From an uncultured Bacilli bacterium (GTDB taxonomy: Bacteria > Bacillota_I > Bacilli_A > RF39 > UBA660): 41,308 nt of DNA. Made by a program: the position numbers and the translations under genes. The notes under the pieces were generated by a model, which worked only from the letters and a program-made list of their open reading frames with translations, made no database searches and had not been told where the DNA came from. Location: positions 1 to 41,308 of the forward strand of contig CASTSB010000011.1 in NCBI GenBank assembly GCA_949451605.1, in the 5' to 3' direction. The stretch's first letter is position 1; each line of letters begins with the position of its first letter. Positions 24,333-31,713 of this stretch are shown piece by piece.

Positions 24333-25052
24333 CTAAAAAAACTTATCTAATATATTAACTACATTTTGCAAATTTTCAATATAAGCATAGTGAGTTCCTG
24401 GCAAAACAATCAAAGCTGCATCATACATTATTTTTTCTAAGTCTTTTGCCAAATCAAGCGGTGCTTCTTGATCTTTGTCACCCCAAATTAATAATGTTGG
24501 CTCCTCTATTTGCTTAGCATAATTAGATAAATCTTCATTTACAACATTAACAAGAGTCTGTCTCATAATAGGACTAGCTGCTTTATAATCACGAGATCCT
24601 ATATATTTTTTCATATATTCCCCAAATTTATCCATTAAAGGTAATTTTTTAATTAATTTAAGGATTTTAACAGATAAAGGCAACTCCTCTTCTACTCTAA
24701 TACAAGGTGCTCCAAATAATACAATTTTGTCAACAGCATGATTCGATGCATACCTTATAGCAAGACGTCCTCCAAATGAATGTCCTATAATTATTGGTTT
24801 CTTTATATCTAACTCTTTTATAAAATCTTCTAACATATCTGAGTAATTTGTCATATTCCAAGCTTCTTTTGGTTCTGAACTCTTTCCAAAACCAGGCAAA
24901 TCTAGAATTGTTATTCTATATTTATCTTGGAAATAATCTCCAAGCATTTTCATCATTTCAATATTTTGACCCCAACCATGAAGAAGTAAAATATCTTTAC
25001 CCTTACCATATTGTATGTAATTAATATTTATTTCTTTAACTTTTAATTTCAT
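24333..25052 (-). CDS. Alpha/beta-hydrolase
   Basis: A 239-aa cytoplasmic hydrolase fold. The oxyanion string is LLHGWGQN, the nucleophile elbow is G-H-S-F-G-G, the acid is in L-L-I-W-G-D-K-D and the catalytic His is in PGTHYAYIEN. All three triad residues are present. The substrate is unknown. It is first in an operon with the murF-like gene and ddl (9 and 12 bases between), which suggests a role tied to the envelope, though this is only context. A TATACT box lies just upstream of the start at 25052. Confidence 0.9.
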   Translation of the reverse strand: MKLKVKEININYIQYGKGKDILLLHGWGQNIEMMKMLGDYFQDKYRITILDLPGFGKSSEPKEAWNMTNYSDMLEDFIKELDIKKPIIIGHSFGGRLAIRYASNHAVDKIVLFGAPCIRVEEELPLSVKILKLIKKLPLMDKFGEYMKKYIGSRDYKAASPIMRQTLVNVVNEDLSNYAKQIEEPTLLIWGDKDQEAPLDLAKDLEKIMYDAALIVLPGTHYAYIENLQNVVNILDKFF

Positions 25053-25161
25053 GTAATCACCTACAAAGAAAGTATAACATGTTTTTTATTATCTAACTAT
25101 TAAAACTAGAGTAAAAAATTTATAAATAAATGAATAACTTACTCATTGTTTGTAAAATAAT

Positions 25162-25190
25162 GTAAAAAAGTAATAACTAGAGCTATTACT
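25162..25190 (-). terminator. Intrinsic terminator after the GH3 gene
   Basis: AGTAATA (25170-25176) pairs with TATTACT (25184-25190), flanked by A and T runs. TTTTTTACA follows on the minus strand. Confidence 0.75.
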
Positions 25191-25199
25191 TTTATTTTT

Positions 25200-26576
25200 T
25201 TATTTATGCATGTCAAACATTAATCCTTTATAATATTTCCAAGCAAGAACTTTAAATGCTGTTTTATTAATTAATTCTTCACTAATATCTCCATCATTAA
25301 TTGCAGTCTTTATTTCATTAAAACTTTCTTCATAATCAGTTGTGATAATTAAATCATTTCCTGCAAGTAATGCTTTAACCTTAGGATCATTAATATTTTT
25401 CAAAGCATTCATACCTAAATCATCAGTTATTGAAACTCCTGTAAATTTTAAATTATTTCTTAATAAATTGTGTACACTAGGAGATAAAGATGCTGGATTA
25501 TTTGAATCTATAGAAGTAACTACATTATGACTAACAAGAACCGCTTCCGCACCTGCATCAATTCCAGATTGAAAAGGAGGAAGATCATATTTTTGAATAT
25601 CTTCTAATGTTCTATCATCAATAGCTTCGTCTTTATGTGTATCATCATTACTTCCATAACCAGGAAAATGCTTTAATGTATAACTTACTTTTGTACCTTT
25701 ACTTGCTTCTACTACAGTTTTAGCATATTCAGAGGTAATTTTAGTATCTTCACCAATTGTTCTAGGATAAATATAATCACTAGAGTTTGTAGAAACATCA
25801 ATAACAGGAGCTAAATTTAAATTTAATCCTAGCTTATTTAAAATATTGCTTTTATCAACTGTATCTTTTCTAATAAGATTAAAGCCCCCACTAGTATATA
25901 ATTCTCTAGAAGATTTAAATGGCTCTGACACCAATTTAGGATTACTGCTTACTCTAACAACCTTTCCACCTTCTTCATCTACAGCAGTAAGTAAAGGTAT
26001 TTTTGCTGTTTTTTGTAAAACATCAATCATATTAATAACTTCTTTTTCGTTTTTATCCTTAAAATCTTTTTCATAGAATACATATCCACCAAATTGATAT
26101 TTTTTTAATAATTCTTTTGCATTTGTATTTGGAAAGCGAACTAATAAAAGTTGCGCTATTTTTTCATCAAGAGACATTTTCTTTAATTTATTATTTGCTA
26201 ATATATAGTATTTACTAAATATACCATTATCTAACCAATCTGTAGGAATACCATTCTCATCCTTCATAACCTGGGAAGTTTTTAAATCTACTATTTGCCC
26301 AGATTGTTTCTCAACATTTTTATCTAAAAGACCAGTATATTGAATAATTATATTTGAGCCTACCAAGGCATCATCATAATCCTCTAAAGAATTAAATGTA
26401 TAAATAATATTTTCTTCATCTCTAACAGTCAATCTTTTCCCATTTTTAGAAATCAACGTTGCAGTCATTTTATTTATATCATTTTTGTTATTATCTTTAG
26501 AAAAATAGATTGCTGTAAGACTACATAATACTACAACTACAAAAGTAGCTAAATAAATTATCATTTTTTTATTCAT
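25200..26576 (-). CDS. Membrane-anchored GH3 beta-N-acetylhexosaminidase (NagZ-like)
   Basis: About 458 aa. One N-terminal helix (MIIYLATFVVVVLCSLTAIYF) anchors an extracellular protein. A small domain (about 35-105) with TATLISKNGKRLTVRDEEN looks like a beta-barrel of its own. The GH3 barrel follows with VDEEGGKVVRV, K-H-F-P-G-Y-G, the D-D-T-H pair typical of NagZ-type catalytic His/Asp, and the nucleophile strand SITDDLGMNA. Such enzymes release N-acetylglucosamine from peptidoglycan fragments. No second GH3 C-terminal domain is present, as in NagZ. The frame starts earlier at GTG 26585, but GGTGGGTGG points to ATG 26576. Confidence 0.9.
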   Translation of the reverse strand: MNKKMIIYLATFVVVVLCSLTAIYFSKDNNKNDINKMTATLISKNGKRLTVRDEENIIYTFNSLEDYDDALVGSNIIIQYTGLLDKNVEKQSGQIVDLKTSQVMKDENGIPTDWLDNGIFSKYYILANNKLKKMSLDEKIAQLLLVRFPNTNAKELLKKYQFGGYVFYEKDFKDKNEKEVINMIDVLQKTAKIPLLTAVDEEGGKVVRVSSNPKLVSEPFKSSRELYTSGGFNLIRKDTVDKSNILNKLGLNLNLAPVIDVSTNSSDYIYPRTIGEDTKITSEYAKTVVEASKGTKVSYTLKHFPGYGSNDDTHKDEAIDDRTLEDIQKYDLPPFQSGIDAGAEAVLVSHNVVTSIDSNNPASLSPSVHNLLRNNLKFTGVSITDDLGMNALKNINDPKVKALLAGNDLIITTDYEESFNEIKTAINDGDISEELINKTAFKVLAWKYYKGLMFDMHK

Positions 26577-26630
26577 TTTTTCCACCCACCTAATTAATTG
26601 TATTTAATTAAATTAGGAATATGAAAACAT

Positions 26631-26658
26631 TTAAAAAGATAAATTGATTAATTTATCT
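26631..26658 (-). terminator. Intrinsic terminator after the M19 dipeptidase gene
   Basis: AGATAAATT (26637-26645) pairs with AATTTATCT (26650-26658) in a perfect 9-bp stem, with a short T-run on the minus strand. It overlaps the stop codon. Confidence 0.75.
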
Positions 26659-27636
26659 TTTTTTATTGCGAATAGAAATATTCTTCTTAATTTTTTTAAA
26701 TATTTTTTCATAAGCATTAGAATAAATGAACTTATCTATAACACCATTTGTATAATTTTTACTTAAAGTTTGACTAACTAATTTTTTTAAATCTCTATAA
26801 TCATAAATAGCTACCTCACCATACTCTTTATCAGCTTCTTTGCAAAAATTCATATCATCAGTAGCAAGCATAATATTATCTTCACCTATAATTTTCTTAA
26901 TATGTTCAATATGTTTTAAATACATATTCTCTTTTAAATAAAAGCTTGCATTTTTACGTTCATTCTCAGAAACCACAAAGTTTCTATTAGAAAATACACC
27001 AACTAAACCACCTATCTCACTAAGCATTTCTAATTGCTCATCAGTTAGATTTCTTGATACACCACATAATGATCTACTATTAGAATGACTCGCAAAAGTT
27101 ATTACATCTATTCCCTCATTTTTCTTTTCTTTTACTAATTGTATCATATCAGTAAAGGTCTCCTTATTAGCATGACTGAAATCTACACACATTCCTAAAT
27201 CTATTGCTTTTGAAAGTAATTCTTTCCCTTCTTTTGTAAGACCTTGATTACTCCTATTTCCAGATGCGTATTTACTTTTAGTATTCCAAGCAATAATTAA
27301 AGAATTAAGTCCCTCACTATAAAGTTGTTCTAATTCACTACACCCTCTAATATAATCTGCACCTTCGATACTATATAAAATTTCAGTATTTGGTAAAAAT
27401 TTATCAAGTATTTCTTTTGCTTTAACAAACATTTCTAAAACAGAAATTTCTTCCCTATAATAATTAGGATGAAGTTCATTTTGCATTTCTTCTATACTCA
27501 TAAAGTAAAGATTAGCAATCACCCCTGTCACGTTATCTTTATTAAAATATTTAGATATTTCTTTTAAATAAGAATAATCATTTTTTAAATATGCAACATA
27601 TGCAATAGAAAGTAAATCATAATGAGTATCTATCAT
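26653..27636 (-). CDS. Membrane dipeptidase family protein (peptidase M19)
   Basis: A 327-aa zinc-dependent dipeptidase of the renal-dipeptidase family. The metal ligands appear in order: T-H-Y-D at the very start (H5, D7), the Glu in YSIEGADYI, the His in VDFSHAN, the His in ASHSNSRSL followed by RNLTDEQLEMLSEIGGLVGV, and the Asp in LATDDMNF. Family members split dipeptides, including those with a D-residue, so cell-wall peptide recycling is possible. No signal peptide, so it is cytoplasmic. It starts 15 bases after the small gene at 27652-28047 and ends with its own terminator. Confidence 0.92.
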   Translation of the reverse strand: MIDTHYDLLSIAYVAYLKNDYSYLKEISKYFNKDNVTGVIANLYFMSIEEMQNELHPNYYREEISVLEMFVKAKEILDKFLPNTEILYSIEGADYIRGCSELEQLYSEGLNSLIIAWNTKSKYASGNRSNQGLTKEGKELLSKAIDLGMCVDFSHANKETFTDMIQLVKEKKNEGIDVITFASHSNSRSLCGVSRNLTDEQLEMLSEIGGLVGVFSNRNFVVSENERKNASFYLKENMYLKHIEHIKKIIGEDNIMLATDDMNFCKEADKEYGEVAIYDYRDLKKLVSQTLSKNYTNGVIDKFIYSNAYEKIFKKIKKNISIRNKKR

Positions 27637-27651
27637 TTTATCACCATATCC

Positions 27652-28047
27652 TTATCTAGGAAAATATTTATATTCTCCTGTCTCAACATTTATTAAACAA
27701 CATAATTTTTTTAAATCTTTTTCTACTAAAAAACCATCAAAATTTGTAGTACATTTATTTTCATTTTTAATCCAAGAAATATCTCCTTTTAAAATTTGAA
27801 CTTTCCAATATGTATTATCATCTATTTTTTTAATATCAATATCCCATTTATCAAAACTTAAATATGAAATGTCCCTTTTATCATTTCTGCAAAAATCACT
27901 TTTCAAATTTTGATTTCTATTAGCTATCTTAAATGCTTCACTTCTTAGAATAGGATAATTATATTTTTCATCTAATTGCCTTTTATCATATTCAAAATCT
28001 TCTAATAAATCATCTAAAACGTTTAAGTCTTTTTTTCTAAAAAACAT
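27652..28047 (-). CDS. Small protein of unknown function
   Basis: A 131-aa soluble protein. The first half is charged and helical (LNVLDDLLEDFEYDKRQLDEKY); the second half looks like beta strands (YWKVQILKGD, then a CCLINVETGEYKYF-like end that faintly recalls PepSY-type repeats). No family is assigned. The ATG at 28047 has an AGGAG Shine-Dalgarno and a TATAAT box at 28065-28070 upstream. It is first of two genes with the dipeptidase. Confidence 0.6.
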   Translation of the reverse strand: MFFRKKDLNVLDDLLEDFEYDKRQLDEKYNYPILRSEAFKIANRNQNLKSDFCRNDKRDISYLSFDKWDIDIKKIDDNTYWKVQILKGDISWIKNENKCTTNFDGFLVEKDLKKLCCLINVETGEYKYFPR

Positions 28048-28208
28048 AATATTAATCTCCTACAATTATAATAGCATAATTTATGATTATTTTTTTAAAA
28101 TTATTAAATTAGATAAATGATTAATTTTATTTAACTAAAAAAATATTTTTCTAAAACAAAAATAAAAAATTATCAATAAATTAAATCTAAATTAATTAAA
28201 ACTCTCAT

Positions 28209-28237
28209 TTGAAAGAAAATAATTACCATGATAAGAT
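28209..28237 (+). promoter_or_regulatory. Promoter of the nuclease-like gene
   Basis: TTGAAA at 28209-28214 and TAAGAT at 28232-28237 with a 17-base spacer, about 55 bases before the ATG at 28292. The rest of 28048-28291 is extremely AT-rich and shows nothing else. Confidence 0.7.
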
Positions 28238-28291
28238 CTTCCGTAATAATTAATTTATTAAATTTTTTTTATATAGAAGGAGAAAATTAAT

Positions 28292-29038
28292 ATGAATAAT
28301 GGTTATAAAAATGAACTTGAATTTGTAGAATTATTTAATAATAAATATATTTCTGATTTAGACAATAATTCTAAACTTTTTTTGGAAGATTTATTTGAAA
28401 CAAAAATAGATAATAATGAAATAATAAAATCCTGGAAAAATAGAATGAATCAAAAAACAGACATTTTTATAAAATATAAAAATTATATAAAAAATATAAG
28501 TTTGAAATGTGGAAATAGCAACTCTGTTCATTGTGAACAAATTCAAGAATTTAAAAGATACTTAGAAAAATTAAATATTCCTTACAAAACTATAGATAAA
28601 TATGTTAGTTATCATTATGGTTACAAAAGAGATAACAACGGAAATTTAATCTTTTCAGAAATACTTAGTGCAGAGGAATACAAAAAAATACATCAAGAAG
28701 AAATTGACATTTTTAATCATGAAATAAATAAAACTAGAATTATTATTGATATGATAGATAGATTTTTAATTAGAGGAAGAAATTCAGATTATGATATTGA
28801 CGCACTGGTAAGTGGGACGATAGAGAATTATGTGTGGATAAAAAAATATGATTTATATGATCTGATTTTATCTAAAAAATGTCTAGAATTTACTTCTCCA
28901 CATGCCGCTTGCCTAACTATTGGACCAAAAAAAAGAAATCTAGATGGTAATTCAAAAAATTTTAAAGATAGATATTTAGTTGTTATAAGATGGAATAATA
29001 TTAAAGATGAAATCATATCTTTTAAAAATGCTAAATAG
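28292..29038 (+). CDS. Orphan restriction-endonuclease-like protein (tentative)
   Basis: A 248-aa soluble protein on the strand opposite to its neighbours, with a strong AAGGAG before its ATG. Residues 55-85 read K-T-D-I-F-I-K-Y...I-S-L-K-C-G-N-S-N-S-V-H-C-E-Q-I. An Asp followed at about 12 residues by a strand ending in x-L-K recalls the PD-(D/E)xK nuclease core, here with Ser where Glu is usual (D57, K72, with E8/E10 possible helpers). The C-terminus (SPHAACLTIGPKKRN and RYLVVIRWNN) may form a DNA-contacting part. No methylase, antitoxin or partner gene is beside it. It lies next to tRNA-Gly, a common landing site for mobile DNA, and has no terminator of its own. The nuclease call is a guess from motif spacing. 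Confidence 0.4.
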   Translation: MNNGYKNELEFVELFNNKYISDLDNNSKLFLEDLFETKIDNNEIIKSWKNRMNQKTDIFIKYKNYIKNISLKCGNSNSVHCEQIQEFKRYLEKLNIPYKTIDKYVSYHYGYKRDNNGNLIFSEILSAEEYKKIHQEEIDIFNHEINKTRIIIDMIDRFLIRGRNSDYDIDALVSGTIENYVWIKKYDLYDLILSKKCLEFTSPHAACLTIGPKKRNLDGNSKNFKDRYLVVIRWNNIKDEIISFKNAK

Positions 29039-29065
29039 TAAGATTCATGGGGGGTTCGTCCAATC

Positions 29066-29094
29066 ATAAAAAAAGCTAAGTATTGCTACTTAAC
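29066..29094 (-). terminator. Intrinsic terminator after tRNA-Cys-Gly
   Basis: GCTAAGTA (29075-29082) pairs with TACTTAAC (29087-29094) around a tetraloop, with one G-T. Seven T follow on the minus strand. Confidence 0.8.
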
Positions 29095-29106
29095 TAAATA
29101 TTAATA

Positions 29107-29181
29107 TGGAGCGAACGAGGGGAATCGAACCCCCATCACAGCCTTGGCAAGGCCATATTCGAACCATTGAACCACGTTCGC
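29107..29181 (-). tRNA. tRNA-Gly (GCC)
   Basis: GCGAACG pairs with CGTTCGC. The anticodon loop T-T-G-C-C-A-A carries GCC, the T-loop is GGTTCGATTCC and CCA is encoded. It follows tRNA-Cys by 10 bases in one transcript. Confidence 0.96.
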
Positions 29182-29191
29182 ACAAAAAAAT

Positions 29192-29265
29192 TGGAGGGGC
29201 CTAACGGATTTGAACCGATGATCAGGGTGTTGCAGACCCACGCCTTACCACTTGGCTAAAGCCCC
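29192..29265 (-). tRNA. tRNA-Cys (GCA)
   Basis: GGGGCTT pairs with AGGCCCC. The anticodon loop carries GCA, the T-loop is GGTTCAAATCC and CCA is encoded. It is first in the pair with tRNA-Gly. Confidence 0.95.
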
Positions 29266-29278
29266 ATCGCTAGATAAG

Positions 29279-29307
29279 ATTATAACAAATGATTATTTAA
29301 ATTTCAA
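29279..29307 (-). promoter_or_regulatory. Promoter of tRNA-Cys-Gly
   Basis: TTGAAA (29307-29302) and TATAAT (29284-29279) with a 17-base spacer and an extended TG on the minus strand. Confidence 0.88.
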
Positions 29308-29322
29308 CATCTTTGTTATATT

Positions 29323-29354
29323 TTATGCAAAAAAAAAAGCCATTATGACTTTTT
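29323..29354 (-). terminator. Intrinsic terminator after the 423-aa extracytoplasmic protein gene
   Basis: AAAAAGTC and GGCTTTTT on the minus strand form a stem with one G-T, followed by about ten T. It covers the stop codon at 29343. Confidence 0.75.
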
Positions 29355-30614
29355 ATAGAAATTACATATATTTTTATAATTATATTTAAATTCATTATTT
29401 CTAACTATTGGAATTAATCCTGTATTATTACTATAAAAATACATTGTATCATTACTTATTAGAAGAATATCATCATCACGTATCAAGTAATCAGAAACAC
29501 TATCTAGTTTAAACAGTTTAACTGGTATTTCTAAATGACTTTTATCAACTTTATAAAATGTATTAACCTGATCCTTAAAATAATAATAATTATCACTTTC
29601 AAAAATATTTACATTACCAAATTTTTTTTCCAAAGAATCAACTTTTATAGATTTATCAAAATAATACTTTTTCTTAAAATATTCTTTAGAGGAGATATTT
29701 TTTAAATTACCGTCTTCTAATATTAAATAGCCATCATCCTTGTTACCACAGACTTCTGCTTTATCCTTATAAGGATTTAAAACATATTGTTTTTTTGAAG
29801 CTAAATCTGTGAGATAAAGATTATTTTTATAACTACCATTAATATACATATTATCATCTAATGATTCAGGAAAAGACATTACATTTTTACCAAAATCCTC
29901 AACATTTATATAAGTTATTTCATTAAGTTTTCCAATCTTTTTATCAAAATCAAAAACATAATAATATTTACCAGACAAATAAGAATTAGTATTTTCATAT
30001 AAATCACTGTTAAAATAGTTTTTTTCCACTATTTTATCTTTTCTCATAAAAAACAAACCATTATAATTCCAAGCCATAAATGTATAATTATCCACTAAAT
30101 TATTCTTATATACATTAAATATAGAAGTATTAGTCATCTTATTATCACTTGTTACTTTATTGTTTTTCCAATCTAATCTAGTAGCACCCAATCTTTCTAA
30201 AGATTCGACAAACTCTTTAACTTCAATTTTATTATTTGCCAAATAGCTATACTCTACAACATCTTTTTTATAATTACAAACAATTCCACCTACTTTATCA
30301 CCTTTATATATAGGTGCGATGCACTTCAAATCATCATATGGGTTATAAAATTTTATATCTTTCAATATTTTCTTTTGCTTATTATAATCTTCATTAAAAT
30401 TAAAAATATATTTGTCATTTCTATTATCAGTAACATAAAAATAATAGTTATCTTGTCCATTTACTCTTCTATATTTTTCATCTATCACAAAAGAATTATT
30501 TGTTGCTTTTATAGAATAATTAATTTCATGTGAATTAATAAAGAAATTTACTACAACTTGATAAGCTAAAGCAAATATCCCTAATGCAATAATTATAGGA
30601 AATAATTTTTTCAC
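29343..30614 (-). CDS. Membrane-anchored extracytoplasmic protein, unknown
   Basis: A 423-aa protein with one N-terminal helix (LFPIIIALGIFALAYQVVVNFF) and a long Tyr/Asn/Lys-rich exported part. The exported part alternates short strands with turns of the kind YYFYVTDNRNDKY, YYYVFDFDKKIGKL, NNLYLTDLASKKQYVLNP and YYYFKDQVNTFYKVD. These repeated aromatic-strand/turn units suggest a beta-propeller-like fold, which I infer from pattern alone. The start is a GTG at 30614 behind AAGGTGG. It is a single-gene unit. No family is recognised. Confidence 0.65.
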   Translation of the reverse strand: MKKLFPIIIALGIFALAYQVVVNFFINSHEINYSIKATNNSFVIDEKYRRVNGQDNYYFYVTDNRNDKYIFNFNEDYNKQKKILKDIKFYNPYDDLKCIAPIYKGDKVGGIVCNYKKDVVEYSYLANNKIEVKEFVESLERLGATRLDWKNNKVTSDNKMTNTSIFNVYKNNLVDNYTFMAWNYNGLFFMRKDKIVEKNYFNSDLYENTNSYLSGKYYYVFDFDKKIGKLNEITYINVEDFGKNVMSFPESLDDNMYINGSYKNNLYLTDLASKKQYVLNPYKDKAEVCGNKDDGYLILEDGNLKNISSKEYFKKKYYFDKSIKVDSLEKKFGNVNIFESDNYYYFKDQVNTFYKVDKSHLEIPVKLFKLDSVSDYLIRDDDILLISNDTMYFYSNNTGLIPIVRNNEFKYNYKNICNFYKKS

Positions 30615-30644
30615 TTTACCACCTTACTTCTATTTAAAGTATAA

Positions 30645-30670
30645 CAAAAAAAAAGACCTAATAAAAGTCT
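30645..30670 (-). terminator. Intrinsic terminator of the thioredoxin-like/PH operon
   Basis: AGACCT (30654-30659) pairs with AAGTCT (30665-30670) with one G-T, and eight or nine T follow on the minus strand. Confidence 0.65.
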
Positions 30671-31115
30671 ATTTTTCATGAGAATCAAAAGAAGGATATA
30701 ATTTTTTTGCTTCCATCATATATGCTGAAATATTAGTTTCAATTTCTGATAAAGCACCTTTAGAAATATTTGATAAAGTGATAAATTCCTTAATTGTATC
30801 AATATGAATTTTTCCCCAAATAATTCCACTTTTAACTTTTAAGTCATTAAACATATCTGGTGTAATTGAATCAAGAAAATATCCAATAACTACCCTTTTT
30901 CTTCCAATTAAAATTCTTTTATTAGTAAGACAAACAACTGCAGTACTTACAATATCAAAAGGATTATCATTTTTTTGTGCAACAAATGTATAAAGCGGTT
31001 CTTCTCCAGGATTTAAATGTCTTTCAACAATAGAGGCATTTTTTCTAATTCTCCACCCAATACTTGTTGGATACTTTTCCATAAATTTTAATGCTTGATT
31101 ACAAACTTTTCCCAT
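30669..31115 (-). CDS. Bacterial PH-domain protein (YokE-like)
   Basis: A 148-aa cytoplasmic protein. The string from about residue 37 to 130, with GEEPLYTFVAQ, VVCLTNKRILIGRK, VVIGYFLDSI and IHIDTIKEFI, follows the bacterial PH fold: a strand, TNKRI(L)-type turn, and a GxI-x-I-D-T-I strand before the closing helix. The C-terminal helix (SEIETNISAYMMEAKKLY) completes it. Such domains bind proteins or lipids; the partner is unknown. It starts 12 bases after the thioredoxin-like gene, so the two are co-transcribed. Confidence 0.7.
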   Translation of the reverse strand: MGKVCNQALKFMEKYPTSIGWRIRKNASIVERHLNPGEEPLYTFVAQKNDNPFDIVSTAVVCLTNKRILIGRKRVVIGYFLDSITPDMFNDLKVKSGIIWGKIHIDTIKEFITLSNISKGALSEIETNISAYMMEAKKLYPSFDSHEK

Positions 31116-31127
31116 ATTTTATTACAC

Positions 31128-31631
31128 CTAACCTTCTATAAATCCATTTTTAACAAAAAACTTAAAATAACCAGTAGAATCAGTTAATTCAGATAAACTA
31201 TCCTTTATTTTTCCATTTGAAACAACCATTATTAGAGGAGTAGAAAATGAGTTTAACTGATCATTAGAACTCATAAATTTTTCTTCACTTTCTTCAGTAA
31301 ATTCATCAGTCGAAATATAGTTAATTTCAATATCTTGTATAAACATAATATTTTGCACAATTGGTTCAGCTATTTGGCAATAATTGCAACTACTACTTCC
31401 AACAAATATAAGTACATCTTTATTGCCATTATATAAATTCAAATAATCATCTACACTTATTTTATTAAATTCTTTTTTACTACTTTCTGATACAGCCTTT
31501 GCTTCACTTCGAGCTTTCGCTAACAAATCATCAGCTTCAGCAATATTATTTTTTTCTCTTCCTACTAAAAATATAACAAAGAAAAATAGTACAAGTCCAA
31601 TTACTATAGATACAGTAGTTTTATTTTTCAT
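31128..31631 (-). CDS. Membrane-anchored thioredoxin-like protein
   Basis: About 167 aa. One N-terminal helix (VSIVIGLVLFFFVIFLVG), a helical Ala/Glu-rich stalk, then a thioredoxin fold outside the membrane. The active-site string is S-S-C-N-Y-C after a VLIFVGS strand, and the cis-Pro is in F-S-T-P-L-I. The CxxC is intact, so a thiol-disulfide role is likely. The frame continues to TTG 31646, but that TTGAGGTG is the Shine-Dalgarno; ATG 31631 is preferred. It is first in an operon with the PH-domain gene. Confidence 0.85.
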   Translation of the reverse strand: MKNKTTVSIVIGLVLFFFVIFLVGREKNNIAEADDLLAKARSEAKAVSESSKKEFNKISVDDYLNLYNGNKDVLIFVGSSSCNYCQIAEPIVQNIMFIQDIEINYISTDEFTEESEEKFMSSNDQLNSFSTPLIMVVSNGKIKDSLSELTDSTGYFKFFVKNGFIEG

Positions 31632-31676
31632 GTTAATACACCTCAAAAAAATTATATCATATTATATGCTTGATTA

Positions 31677-31713
31677 AAATAAAAAGAAAAGTAATCACTA
31701 TTTATTACTTTTC
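31677..31713 (-). terminator. Intrinsic terminator after the ABC-F gene
   Basis: GAAAAGTAAT (31686-31695) pairs with ATTACTTTTC (31704-31713) in a 10-bp stem, with TTTTT on the minus strand after one C. Confidence 0.8.

Noticed and set aside
28828-29067. Minus-strand frame overlapping the nuclease-like gene
   Set aside because: It is antisense to a gene with a strong Shine-Dalgarno and promoter, and has no start signals of its own.
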